Assembly (NCBI GenBank): GCA_900473185.1 | Contig: UCKU01000001.1 | Location: 108,619-172,618, forward strand | Reading direction: 5' to 3' | Length of the DNA: 64,000 bases | Source: Hyphomicrobiales bacterium | GTDB taxonomy: Bacteria; Pseudomonadota; Alphaproteobacteria; Rhizobiales; Rhizobiaceae | Shown: positions 9,257-18,144 of the stretch, piece after piece | Layout: each line of letters begins with the position of its first letter | Position numbering within the stretch: position 1 is the stretch's first letter | The notes under the pieces: generated by a model | What the model saw: the letters and a program-made list of their open reading frames with translations, nothing else | Told to the model about the DNA's origin: nothing | The model's database searches: none | Position numbers and translations under genes: made by a program

Positions 9257-10339
9257 CTATTGCACGACCGGCTTGTCGTTCGGAACCGGGCCGACTGAAG
9301 GAAGCGCACTGCCGGTATCGACAGGTGGTGCAGCCGCCGGGGCTGCCGTCAGCGCACTCGCCGCGGAAGGGCCGCCATAGGTCCCGGCTTCCACAGAGGC
9401 GATGGACGGGGCATCGACAACGGCAGAGCAGGCCTTCGGCAGGTCGGAGACCATGACCTCACGCGGCGGCTTCGGCGGCTTTGCGCTGGGCTTCGGCGCC
9501 GCCCACGGCTCCTTGGTGAACCACCAGGCAAGCGACTTGTCACAGCCGTCGCCGGCAGCCACCGGCGCCTGCCCTGTACAGCCCTTGGCGCCCGGCGGGC
9601 ATTTGATGCGGATATGGAAATGCGAATCGTGCCCGTATTCCGGCCTGAGCTTGCCGAGATTGGTGCGATCGCCGGTCCAGGTGTCGCACATCTTCTTCTT
9701 GATTGCCGGGTTGACGAAGATGCGCTCGACCTGCGGATAGCTTGCCGCCAGCATCAGGAGTGCCGCCCGCTGCTCGCTCCACACTTTCGGGTCGACGGTC
9801 AGGAACTTGTCTTTCTGCAACATGGTGGTGAAGGGCAGGTCTTCCCGCTCTTCGTAGCTCAAGCGCTGCGAGGGCATGGGTGTCAGCCAGACATCGGCAT
9901 CGAGGCCGATCTGGTGCGAGGCGTGACCGTTGGCCATCGGCCCGCCGCGCGGCTGGGCGATATCGCCGACGAGGATACCGGGCCAGCCAATCTTGGCACG
10001 CGCATCCTGCGAGAATTTTTCCAGAAGCGAGATCATCGCCGGATTGCCCCAGCGCCGGTTGCGCGAAAGGCGCATCGCCTGCCAGGTCGGCCCGTCAGCC
10101 GGTAGCGCCTCCGCACCGGTCATGCAGCCCTTGGCGTAGAAACCGATCGGCTGCGCCGGCCCCTGCGTCGGCAATTTCTCCGCGCCGAAAATCGCCTTGG
10201 CGCTGCCGGGGCTCGGCGTCTTCTGCTGTGCGCCGACATCGCCGGCGACAAGGCTTGCGCCCATTGCCCCGGCAAAGGCCAATTTGCCGAGTGTCCTGAA
10301 AGTCCGGGCCTTGAAAGCCATGCCGTTCCCTTGCTGCAT
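9257..10339 (-). CDS. mepA: Penicillin-insensitive murein endopeptidase MepA
   Basis: The 360-residue periplasmic metallopeptidase cleaves D-Ala-meso-DAP cross-links in peptidoglycan. A signal peptide occupies about residues 7-38 (basic start, then KLAFAGAMGASLVAGDVGA). LAS-family zinc ligands are visible in HASHQIGLDADVW and in EYGHDSHFHIRIKCPPG. The proline- and alanine-rich C-terminal 80 residues extend beyond the E. coli enzyme. Met7 (MAFKAR) may be the true start, since Met1 lies in a poorly conserved stretch. Confidence 0.93.
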   Translation of the reverse strand: MQQGNGMAFKARTFRTLGKLAFAGAMGASLVAGDVGAQQKTPSPGSAKAIFGAEKLPTQGPAQPIGFYAKGCMTGAEALPADGPTWQAMRLSRNRRWGNPAMISLLEKFSQDARAKIGWPGILVGDIAQPRGGPMANGHASHQIGLDADVWLTPMPSQRLSYEEREDLPFTTMLQKDKFLTVDPKVWSEQRAALLMLAASYPQVERIFVNPAIKKKMCDTWTGDRTNLGKLRPEYGHDSHFHIRIKCPPGAKGCTGQAPVAAGDGCDKSLAWWFTKEPWAAPKPSAKPPKPPREVMVSDLPKACSAVVDAPSIASVEAGTYGGPSAASALTAAPAAAPPVDTGSALPSVGPVPNDKPVVQ

Positions 10340-10405
10340 TTACCGGAGCATCGGCCCGAAGATCGAAATCGATTTTCGGAAAGCCTGATGCGTCGATCAA
10401 AAATA

Positions 10406-10449
10406 TTAGAGCGTCCTTTGTGCGTCCGAATGGACGCACGGCGCTCTAA
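10406..10449. repeat. 44-bp palindromic intergenic repeat, copy 2
   Basis: Begins TTAGAGCGTCC and ends GCGCTCTAA. It is the inverted counterpart of the copy at 7668-7711, differing at a few central bases. It lies 67 bp upstream of mepA. The rest of the 510-bp gap from 10340 to 10849 holds only the transposase remnant described next. Confidence 0.75.
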
Positions 10450-10616
10450 GGTGATTTGCGATCGAATCTATCGTGAAAAGCAATTTTGGTGAATCGATGT
10501 TTTGGCAAGCTGACCAGGAAAGGCTCTAACGCAGGGTAGTTTTCAAGCTCTTGAGCGGACTCGAACCAGCGATCCTGAAGAAACAAGTCGCTGCTCCCAC
10601 GAAATCAATGAGTTGA

Positions 10617-10778
10617 GGCGACATCGACGCTGTCAGCAACGTCATCGAGCTGCCCTGGAGCGACGGGCAGGCCGAAGGCCAGATCAACCGCCTCAAGACC
10701 CTCAAGCGCGCAATCTATGGTCGGGCAGGTCCCGAACTGCCGAGGGCACGAATGCTACCACCGCTCCACACAAAGTGA
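10617..10778 (+). mobile_element. ISL3-type transposase remnant (C-terminal end)
   Basis: An open frame directly after an in-frame stop (10614-10616) reads about 53 codons to a TGA at 10776-10778. The segment VIELPWSDGQAEGQINRLK followed by KRAIYGRAG matches the well-conserved C-terminal end of ISL3-family (IS1096/IS1165 type) transposases. The rest of the gene is missing and no clear terminal inverted repeats were found, so this is a dead fragment. It marks an old insertion between mepA and the EF-G-like gene. Confidence 0.75.
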
Positions 10779-10849
10779 GGAAGAACCCGGTTAACTGCCA
10801 AACGACATGAGCCCCATTCTGCGAACGAGCATGAAGTGGCGCGAACGTT

Positions 10850-12811
10850 TCAGTGTGCGGCGCGTGGTTCCTCGTGTGCCCTCACGATGGCGTCCGCTTC
10901 CTTGCCGTATAGCTCCTCGAAGTGATCGAAGGTCTTGGAAAAGTAACCGATGCCCTGCGTCGCCGAGCGCAGCGCCCGCGCCAGATCGTCAAGCGCGCTG
11001 CCCGGAATAAGTGCCCGGAAGATGTCCCATCCCTTAGCGGTTTCATCCCGGTCGAAGCCGAGAACCTGACCCTTGAGAGCGGAGACGATCTGGACGAGGC
11101 TGCCGGAATAGATCGACGGAATGTGAATTTCGCTGCGGAAGACCGGTTGCATCAAAACGGCCGACCCTTCGGAAAGCGCCTGTCGCACTCCCATTTTCGA
11201 CGCAGTGCGGAAGGCGTGTTCCGAACTGTCGACGGCATGGTGCTGACCATCGAACAGCGTTACGCCGACATCGATGACCTGGAAGCCGAGCGGCCCTTTC
11301 TCCATCGCTTCGCGCGCGCCTGCTTCGACGGCAGGGATATAGTTGCGCGGAACGACGCCACCCTTGACGGTTTCGCTGAAGGTGAAGCCCCGGCCGCGCT
11401 CGTTGGGGCGAATGCTCAGCTTCACATCCGCGAATTGCCCGGCACCGCCGGTCTGTTTGCGATGCCGGTAGTGAACCTCGGACGGTTTCGCGATTGTCTC
11501 GCGGTAGATCGGGCTGGGCGTTCGATCGGTTACGTCGATGTGGAAGACGTCGGACAGGGTTCGGCAGAGATCGCGCAGATGTACCGGGCCCTGGGCGCGG
11601 ACGAGCTGGGCGCCAGTGCCTTCCTCCTGCAAAACGACAAGACCGCGATCCGTCTCGGAAAGTTTTGCCAGCGTTTCGGAGAGCTTGTTTTCATCGCGTG
11701 CGCTGCCCGGGACCAGGATCCTTTCAAGCATCGGCGTAGGTGGCTCGGTCCATTCGGGTGGGGCGACCGTCGCGTCTGATGTCAACAGCGACGGGACGGG
11801 CAAGTGGTCGGACTTGACCGTCGCGAAGACATCCCCCAGTGCAGGCACGATCGCCGAGTTCGACCGTCCGTTTGCGGGATCCTGCACGGCGCCGAGGCTG
11901 GAGCCGCCCAGTAATGCGCCTTGCCGCAGTCCCTCACCAAACGCACGCACCAGCACCGTCTTGCCGATATTCTGACGATGATAGGCATGGAAGCTCACGG
12001 CGGTCAGCTTGTTTTCATCGACATTGCCCGCACGAGCCAGGCGCTGTCGAAGAACCCCTGCCGGCGGCGCCTCGTGGCGCAGCGCCTTCATCAGCCTCAT
12101 CATGCCGTTGCCGTGACTTGCGGCACCGATCAGGACTGGAATAATCCTGTTTTCGCTGAGAACCCGCGATGAAATGGCATAGAGCGCGTCGCTGGGTGGC
12201 TCGCGATCTTCGACCAGTTCCTCGAGAAGCCAGTCATCGAATTCGGACAGGTGTTCCAGGAGCTCGCTGCGCGCTTCGTGCTCGCGTTCGGCGGCGCTTT
12301 CGGGGATTGCGATCAGCGCCGAAGTCTGGCCTTCCCGGTAGCGCCACGCCCGCTCCGAAATCAGATCGCAACTGCCTATGATCCTGTCTCCCTCGCGGAT
12401 CGGGATCTGGCGAAGCAAAAGCGTGTGGTTGGCGTAGTCTTGAAGCGCGGCGATCACGTCCCTCAGCCGCCCTCTCGGTTCGTCCATTCGGTTGACGAAG
12501 AGGATGCACGGCGTCCCCGAGGCCTCGACTATCCGCAGATAGGGCGCGGCGAGCACAGCCTCCTCCGGTGCCGATGAAACGCACAGGATGCAGGCGTCGC
12601 TGGCAAGAAGCGCGTGCTGTGCATGCGCCAACGCTTCGTTGGCTCCTGGCGCATCCAGCGCACACCACGCCTCGTTTCCAAAGGTGAATTCTGTGAGGTT
12701 CAATCCATAAGGGGACTTGGATTTTCTCGGCGCCCCCTCCAGGGAGCCGAGCTTTTCCACGACTGTTGATTTTCCGGTCTGCGAGGGTCCAAGCACGGTA
12801 AAGCAGCGCAT
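10850..12811 (-). CDS. Divergent elongation factor G-like GTPase
   Basis: Read from ATG 12811, which has GGAGG seven bases upstream (the ATG six bases earlier, 12817, is only one base from it), the protein has 653 residues. It keeps the EF-G layout: G domain, domain II, then the III/IV/V region (YRHRKQTGGAGQFADVKLSI and the C-terminal GYFSKTFDHFEELYG). The P-loop GPSQTGKST (8-16) and NRMD (107-110) are present. The switch II motif DTPGH is DAPGA at 53-57, without the catalytic histidine, and switch I is not recognisable. It belongs to the EF-G paralogue group that may not act in normal translocation; its role is unknown. Confidence 0.85.
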   Translation of the reverse strand: MRCFTVLGPSQTGKSTVVEKLGSLEGAPRKSKSPYGLNLTEFTFGNEAWCALDAPGANEALAHAQHALLASDACILCVSSAPEEAVLAAPYLRIVEASGTPCILFVNRMDEPRGRLRDVIAALQDYANHTLLLRQIPIREGDRIIGSCDLISERAWRYREGQTSALIAIPESAAEREHEARSELLEHLSEFDDWLLEELVEDREPPSDALYAISSRVLSENRIIPVLIGAASHGNGMMRLMKALRHEAPPAGVLRQRLARAGNVDENKLTAVSFHAYHRQNIGKTVLVRAFGEGLRQGALLGGSSLGAVQDPANGRSNSAIVPALGDVFATVKSDHLPVPSLLTSDATVAPPEWTEPPTPMLERILVPGSARDENKLSETLAKLSETDRGLVVLQEEGTGAQLVRAQGPVHLRDLCRTLSDVFHIDVTDRTPSPIYRETIAKPSEVHYRHRKQTGGAGQFADVKLSIRPNERGRGFTFSETVKGGVVPRNYIPAVEAGAREAMEKGPLGFQVIDVGVTLFDGQHHAVDSSEHAFRTASKMGVRQALSEGSAVLMQPVFRSEIHIPSIYSGSLVQIVSALKGQVLGFDRDETAKGWDIFRALIPGSALDDLARALRSATQGIGYFSKTFDHFEELYGKEADAIVRAHEEPRAAH

Positions 12812-13005
12812 CGGCATTCCTCCAACTGCCATAAACACAATTTTCAGCCATCATAGGATGCCCTGAACCGCTGCAAGGCGCCAGAGGTGTTCAGTTTCAC
12901 AACGCTTTGACCTGGAGACGTAGGAGCTGTTCTCGAATTGCCAGCGGGGCTGACCGCAGGGGCTGCAGACGCATCCAAACCGGTTTTCGCCCACTGGATT
13001 GTGAT

Positions 13006-13031
13006 CCTTCCTCGCTGTACAGCGAGGAAGG
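13006..13031. repeat. 26-bp perfect palindrome
   Basis: Half-site ccttcctcgctgt is followed at once by its exact complement, giving a perfect 26-bp palindrome 40 bp before the deoxyribosyltransferase gene. On the plus strand it is followed by TATTTTGGTTG, so it may act as a terminator or attenuator. A perfect spacer-free palindrome could equally be a protein-binding dyad. Confidence 0.6.
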
Positions 13032-13070
13032 TATTTTGGTTGTCGAGCCCATCCCTTTTAGGTGCAATTT

Positions 13071-13640
13071 ATGACAAGAAAAGTTTATCTGGCCGGTCCC
13101 GAGGTCTTCCTTCCCAACGCCCGTGAAATCCTCGACCGGAAAGCAGCACTTGCCCGTGAGGCGGGACTTCTCCCGCTTTCGCCCGGCGATCTGGAAATCC
13201 CGCACACGAACTCGAAGCGCGAGCGGGCCGCGGCGATAAACGCGGTGGACGAGAAGATGATGATCCAGGCTGACGCGATCATCGCCAATCTGACGCCCTT
13301 TCGTGGCATTGCCGCCGATACAGGGACGGCCTTCGAACTCGGCTTTATGTGCGCAAGCGGTAAGCCTGTATTCGCCTACACGAATGTGGCCCGCGATCAC
13401 AGCGGACGAGTGAGCGATCTCTATGGCGGGGCCGTCGCGTATGATGCTGAAGGTCGACTGCGAGACCCGAACGGAATCGCAGTCGAGGATTTTGGCCTGG
13501 CCGACAATCTCATGCTGCACGCCGGGATTGAGCGGCGCGGTGGCGTCCTCATCATCGGAGATGCACCGCAGGATGCGCTTTATACGGACCTTGCCGCGTT
13601 CAAGACGTGTCTTGCCGTCGCCGTTGAGAAGCTGCGCTAG
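13071..13640 (+). CDS. Nucleoside 2-deoxyribosyltransferase family protein
   Basis: The 189-residue protein starts at ATG 13071, with AGG eight bases upstream; GTG 13062 is an in-frame alternative. KVYLAGPEVFLPNA at the N-terminus, DAIIANLTPFRG in the middle and the DTGTAFELGF segment match the deoxyribosyltransferase fold (PF05014), in which the glutamate in that last segment is the usual nucleophile. Family members exchange the base of 2'-deoxynucleosides or hydrolyse nucleotides. The true substrate is open. It stands alone, with a 26-bp palindrome in its leader. Confidence 0.85.
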   Translation: MTRKVYLAGPEVFLPNAREILDRKAALAREAGLLPLSPGDLEIPHTNSKRERAAAINAVDEKMMIQADAIIANLTPFRGIAADTGTAFELGFMCASGKPVFAYTNVARDHSGRVSDLYGGAVAYDAEGRLRDPNGIAVEDFGLADNLMLHAGIERRGGVLIIGDAPQDALYTDLAAFKTCLAVAVEKLR

Positions 13641-13722
13641 GGAGGTACCGCGCCCCTCACCCTTCCGGCCGTGCCAGGGATCGTGCAATGTCGACGATGT
13701 CATCACGCGAGGCGGTCGGGTC

Positions 13723-14295
13723 TTAGCCGTTGGCAAGAACCTCGGCCGTTTTGCGCACGCGCGACAGGCGCGGCAGGATGCGCTCGCAGGCAAGCGAATG
13801 CATTTCGGCGGTGAAGGTGCTCATCGCATCCTCGACGGCGATGACTGCGTAATTATGGGCAAATGCATCGCGGATCGTCGCCTCGACGCCGAAATTCGTG
13901 GCGATACCCGTGAGGATCACGGTCCTGATGCCGCGGCGGCGAAGCTGGAGATCGATCTCCGTGCCGTAGAAGGCGCTCCACTGATGCTTGACGATATGGA
14001 CATCGACATCGAGCGCAGCGATTTCCACTGGTGCCGCAAGTGCCGCCGCCGGAAGACCGCCTTCAGGGAAAACTGCCGGCTCGTCCACCGGCTGGTTGAC
14101 AGCATCGGCATAGTCCGGGGAGAATCCGACGGTAACGAGGATCACCGTCCCGCCTTCGGACTTCAGCCTGGTGGCGATTGCGGCAGTATTCTCGATCACC
14201 TGCTGGGCGGAATGGGGCGCAAGCTGCCGGCTGACGATGAAGCCTTGCAGGTCGATGGAAATGAGTGCGGTGGTCTTGGGATCATAGAGGGACAT
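13723..14295 (-). CDS. Isochorismatase-fold protein lacking the catalytic cysteine
   Basis: The 190-residue cysteine-hydrolase-like protein has Asp15 (LISIDLQGF) and Lys103 (IVKHQW) of the usual Asp-Lys-Cys triad. At the nucleophile position it reads GIATNFGVEA, so Gly136 replaces Cys. The cis-peptide region is otherwise conserved. It may act like EntB-type isochorismatases, which also lack the cysteine, or be a binding protein. It is divergent from a TetR regulator, and paired dyads between them suggest control by that regulator. Confidence 0.85.
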   Translation of the reverse strand: MSLYDPKTTALISIDLQGFIVSRQLAPHSAQQVIENTAAIATRLKSEGGTVILVTVGFSPDYADAVNQPVDEPAVFPEGGLPAAALAAPVEIAALDVDVHIVKHQWSAFYGTEIDLQLRRRGIRTVILTGIATNFGVEATIRDAFAHNYAVIAVEDAMSTFTAEMHSLACERILPRLSRVRKTAEVLANG

Positions 14296-14317
14296 GGGAA
14301 TCTCCGGGAAGAAAACA

Positions 14318-14357
14318 TGAGGGTATCCTCACAATGACAAATACGAGGATAGCCTCA
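14318..14357. promoter_or_regulatory. Paired dyads, putative TetR operator
   Basis: Two copies of GAGG-N4-CCTCACAA start at 14319 (spacer GTAT) and 14345 (spacer ATAG), 26 bp apart, which is about two and a half helical turns. The first overlaps the leader of both divergent genes. The second lies within the first codons of the TetR gene, so binding could autoregulate it. The repeated flank CACAA supports a shared binding site. Assignment to the adjacent regulator is positional. Confidence 0.6.
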
Positions 14358-14963
14358 CAAAAATCAAGCCCGGAACCGCAAACTCGTGTGCCGAAACGCC
14401 AACGCGGCCATGAGCGCGTCGCGATATTGTTGGAAGCGGCAGCCAGGGTCTTTCTCGAAAAAGGCTATGACGCCGCAACCATGACGGAGATTGCCGCTGT
14501 CGCGAATTCTTCGATCGGTTCGCTCTATCAGTTCTTCCCGACCAAGCCTCTGCTTGCCGAGGCGCTGCATATCGATCGCCTGCAGCACCTGAACAGCGGG
14601 CTCGCCGAACTCGCCGAGAAGACCAGGGGGAAGAGTGCCGCCGAAATCGGCGATGCGATCTTCACGCGGCTCGGCCGGTTCATCGAGGATCATCCGGAAT
14701 TTCCGGTTCTCGCAGCGCGGCGCGATGTGCCCAAGGAGCGCAAGGCGAAATCGCGTGCGGAGCTTCGCGCCAGCATCACCGCACTCCTGAGGAATGCTGA
14801 ACCGTCGGTCGAGCGCGATGTCGATCTTCTCGGCGCCCTGGTTCTGGAGCTGCTGCGTATCGTCGTCGCGGCCGCCAATGACCCCGATGGCTCGGGCGAT
14901 CCGCGCCTGGTTGGGGAGCTGCGCCGCATGCTCCGCAAGCGTCTCGAGGAAGTGACGCCCTGA
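14334..14963 (+). CDS. TetR-family transcriptional regulator
   Basis: The 209-residue protein starts at ATG 14334, preceded by GAGGG about ten bases upstream. After a basic leader, the DNA-binding helix-turn-helix is at about residues 40-65 (MTEIAAVANSSIGSLYQFFP). The C-terminal ligand domain is family-specific and not recognised. It is divergent from the isochorismatase-like gene, the usual layout for a repressor and its target. A later GTG start would put both dyads upstream, but it has no ribosome binding site. Confidence 0.88.
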   Translation: MTNTRIASQKSSPEPQTRVPKRQRGHERVAILLEAAARVFLEKGYDAATMTEIAAVANSSIGSLYQFFPTKPLLAEALHIDRLQHLNSGLAELAEKTRGKSAAEIGDAIFTRLGRFIEDHPEFPVLAARRDVPKERKAKSRAELRASITALLRNAEPSVERDVDLLGALVLELLRIVVAAANDPDGSGDPRLVGELRRMLRKRLEEVTP

Positions 14964-15077
14964 CCTCCATTGGTAAGGTCAAAATTTCGCGAGCCCGGTA
15001 AAAAACAAACTCTTTCCTGTTTTTCGCCTGCATTTCTCGTATTGTCGGCGAAACTAATAACAGGGGAAGAATGAATA

Positions 15078-16907
15078 GTGGCTTCGTGGTTGAAAATCGG
15101 TGTGCTGGTAGCATTGGCGGGTGCGCTCGCACCTATGACTGTATTGGCTCAGGACCAGCAGTTTAAAATCGGCAGTTCGGTCATCAGCGAGATGAAGTAC
15201 AAGCCGGGCTTTACCCGCTTCGACTACGTCAATCCTGATGCCCCGAAAGGCGGCGACCTGCGCCTGTCTTCAAGCGGCACTTTCGACACTTTCAATCCTT
15301 TGCTGGCAAAAGGCCAGACAGCGGTCGGTTTGTCGCTCGTTTACGACACCCTGCTGAAGCCGGCTGATGACGAACTCCTCGTCTCCTATGGTCTGCTTGC
15401 CGAGGGCCTTTCCTATCCGCCCGACGTTTCGAGCGCCACTTTTCGCCTTCGCAAGGAAGCGAAATGGGCTGATGGCCAGCCGGTCACGCCCGAAGACGTC
15501 ATCTTCAGCTTCGACAAGACCAAGGAGCTGAACCCGCTTGCCGGAAACTACTACCATCACGTGGTCAAGGCCGAGAAGACGGGCGAGCGGGACGTTACAT
15601 TCACCTTCGATGAAAAGAACAATCGCGAGCTGCCGAACATTCTCGGCCAGTTGATGATCGTGCCGAAACACTGGTGGGAGGCACCGGGACCGGATGGCAA
15701 GCCGCGAGACATTTCGAAGACGACGCTTGAGCCCGTCATGGGTTCAGGGCCGTACAGGATTGCCGCCTTCTCGGCTGGCGCGACGATCCGCTACGAGCTG
15801 CGGGACGACTATTGGGGCAAGGATCTCAATGTGAACGTCGGTCAGAACAATTTCCGCAACATTCTCTACACCTATTATGGCGATCGGGACGTCGAGTTCG
15901 AAGCGTTCCGTGCCGGCAACAGCGATTACTGGCAGGAGACTTTTGCTGCACGTTGGGCAACAGGATATGATTTCCCCGCAGTGAAGGAAGGGCGCATCAA
16001 GAAGGAAGAGGTCACCAATCCCCTGCGCTCCACCGGCATCATGCAGGCGCTGGTGCCGAATATGCGGCGCGACATCTTCAAGGACGAGCGGGTGCGCGAG
16101 GCATTGAACTACGGCTTCGATTTCGAGGAATTGAACCGCACGGTCGCCTTTAACAGCTACAAGCGTATCGACAGCTACTTCTGGAACACCGATCTTGCCT
16201 CATCCGGCCTTCCGCAAGGCAGGGAGCTGGAAATTCTCCAGGGCTTGAAGGATCAGGTTCCCGCGGACATCTTCACGACCCCATACAGCAATCCCGTCGG
16301 CGGGGATCCGCAGAAGAGCCGTGACAACCTTCGCAAGGCGATCTCCCTTCTGAAAGATGCCGGCTGGGAGCTGAAGGGCAATCGGATGGTCAATGCCAAG
16401 ACCGGCCAGCCGATGAGTTTCGAGATATTGTTGTCGAGTCCCGTGCTTGAGCGCTGGGCGGTACCCTATGCCACGAATCTGAAGAAGATCGGCATCGATG
16501 CGCGGGTCCGCACAGTCGATGCCGCGCAATATACCAACCGTGCGCGCAGCTTCGATTTCGACATGATCTGGAATGTCTGGGCCGAAACCATGAACCCCGG
16601 AAACGAGCAGGCCGATTACTGGGGATCGGGTTCCGCCAACCAGCGAGGGTCGCGCAACTATGCCGGCATCGCCAATCCGGCCATCGATGCGCTTGTTCGC
16701 ATGATTATCTTTGCTCCGAACCGGGATGAACAGGTTGCGGCCATCAAGGCCATGGACCGCGTGCTGCTCGCCAATCACTATGTCATTCCGCTCTACTACC
16801 GGGACACATACTCGATTGCGTATTGGAACACGGTGACGCGTCCGGCAGCGTTTCCGGCATATAGCATTGGCTTCCCCGATGCCTGGTGGTCCACCTCGGC
16901 GAAATGA
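15078..16907 (+). CDS. yejA: Peptide ABC transporter periplasmic binding protein, YejA type
   Basis: The 609-residue family 5 solute-binding protein has a signal peptide ending near VLAQD (about residue 25). GTG 15078 is chosen as the start because AGGGGAAG lies eight bases upstream, while the nearby ATG at 15071 runs into a stop after two codons. FTRFDYVNPDAPKGGDL is typical of the YejA/microcin C subgroup. It captures oligopeptides or peptide-like compounds for the YejBEF transporter encoded directly downstream. The 148-bp gap to yejB holds no other gene. Confidence 0.92.
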   Translation: MASWLKIGVLVALAGALAPMTVLAQDQQFKIGSSVISEMKYKPGFTRFDYVNPDAPKGGDLRLSSSGTFDTFNPLLAKGQTAVGLSLVYDTLLKPADDELLVSYGLLAEGLSYPPDVSSATFRLRKEAKWADGQPVTPEDVIFSFDKTKELNPLAGNYYHHVVKAEKTGERDVTFTFDEKNNRELPNILGQLMIVPKHWWEAPGPDGKPRDISKTTLEPVMGSGPYRIAAFSAGATIRYELRDDYWGKDLNVNVGQNNFRNILYTYYGDRDVEFEAFRAGNSDYWQETFAARWATGYDFPAVKEGRIKKEEVTNPLRSTGIMQALVPNMRRDIFKDERVREALNYGFDFEELNRTVAFNSYKRIDSYFWNTDLASSGLPQGRELEILQGLKDQVPADIFTTPYSNPVGGDPQKSRDNLRKAISLLKDAGWELKGNRMVNAKTGQPMSFEILLSSPVLERWAVPYATNLKKIGIDARVRTVDAAQYTNRARSFDFDMIWNVWAETMNPGNEQADYWGSGSANQRGSRNYAGIANPAIDALVRMIIFAPNRDEQVAAIKAMDRVLLANHYVIPLYYRDTYSIAYWNTVTRPAAFPAYSIGFPDAWWSTSAK

Positions 16908-17055
16908 GCAGACTTGCAATGCGAGGGGGCCTGCGCTCCAAATGGCATCGACGAATCATGAACGCTGGCACAAGCCGGCACAGGAAGGCTGTCAGATTGA
17001 ACGGCAATAGACTGGACGGCATGCAGGCGAGGATATTCCCGGAGGCCCGAGACTG

Positions 17056-18144
17056 ATGGGAGCCTATATTCTTCGCCGCCTGCTTCTGATGATCCCGACG
17101 ATCGTCGGCATTATGGCGATTTCCTTCATCGTCGTTCAATTCGCGCCCGGCGGCCCCGTCGAGCAAGTGATCTCCCAGTTGACTGGCCAGGCCGACAGTG
17201 CCGATCAACGCCTCTCCGGCGGCGGTGATCTCATGGTCGGTGGAGGAGACGATGCCGGCTCGAAATATCGCGGTGCGCAGGGCCTCGATCCGGAACTGAT
17301 CGCCAAGCTCGAAAAGCAGTTCGGCTTCGACAAACCACCGCTGACCCGCTTCGGCGAGATGATGTGGAACTACATCCGCTTCGATTTCGGCGAGAGCTTC
17401 TTCCGCAATACGACCGTGCTCAATCTCATTGCCGAAAAGCTGCCGGTCTCGATCTCGCTCGGCATCTGGATCCTGATCTTTTCCTACGCCATCTCCATTC
17501 CGCTCGGCATCCGCAAGGCGGTCAAGGACGGCTCCTCCTTCGATGTCTGGACATCAGGCGTCATCATCGTCGGTTATGCCGTGCCGAGCTTCCTGTTCGG
17601 CATCCTGCTGATCGTGCTGTTTGCCGGCGGTTCCTTCTATGACTGGTTCCCGCTGCGCGGCCTCGTCTCCGATAATTTCGACCAGCTTGCCTGGTGGCAG
17701 AAGCCACTCGATTATTTCTGGCACCTCACGCTGCCGCTGATCTCGCTCTCGCTGGCATCTTTTGCCACGACGACGCTTTTGACCAAGAATTCCTTCATCG
17801 ACGAGATCAAGAAGCAATATGTCATCACCGCGCGCGCCAAGGGCCTGAATGAACGGCAGGTGCTCTATGGTCACGTGTTCCGAAATGCCATGCTGATCGT
17901 CATCGCGAGCTTCCCCAGCGCCTTCATCTCCGCCTTCTTCACCGGCTCGCTCTTGATCGAGAACATCTTCTCGCTCGATGGCCTCGGCCGCCTCGGCTAC
18001 CTCTCGGTCGTCAACCGCGACTACCCGATCGTCTTTGCGACGCTCTATATCTTCTCGCTTCTCGGCCTCTTCGTCGGCCTGATCTCGGATCTGCTTTACA
18101 CCTGGATCGATCCGCGCATCGATTTCGAGCGGAGGGACGTCTGA
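17056..18144 (+). CDS. yejB: Peptide ABC transporter permease YejB
   Basis: The 362-residue inner membrane protein has the DppB-type N-terminal helix (MGAYILRRLLLMIPTIVGIM), a long periplasmic loop rich in Gly and Asp, and about five further helices. The EAA-type loop RAKGLNERQVLYGHVFRNAM contacts the ATPase. The extended loop after helix 1 is characteristic of YejB. The stop overlaps the yejE start by one base. Confidence 0.94.
   Translation: MGAYILRRLLLMIPTIVGIMAISFIVVQFAPGGPVEQVISQLTGQADSADQRLSGGGDLMVGGGDDAGSKYRGAQGLDPELIAKLEKQFGFDKPPLTRFGEMMWNYIRFDFGESFFRNTTVLNLIAEKLPVSISLGIWILIFSYAISIPLGIRKAVKDGSSFDVWTSGVIIVGYAVPSFLFGILLIVLFAGGSFYDWFPLRGLVSDNFDQLAWWQKPLDYFWHLTLPLISLSLASFATTTLLTKNSFIDEIKKQYVITARAKGLNERQVLYGHVFRNAMLIVIASFPSAFISAFFTGSLLIENIFSLDGLGRLGYLSVVNRDYPIVFATLYIFSLLGLFVGLISDLLYTWIDPRIDFERRDV

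Noticed and set aside
10555..10575. GGACTCGAACCAG resembles the T-arm of a tRNA on the minus strand
   Set aside because: No acceptor, anticodon or D-arm could be placed around it, so no tRNA gene or clear tRNA fragment is supported.
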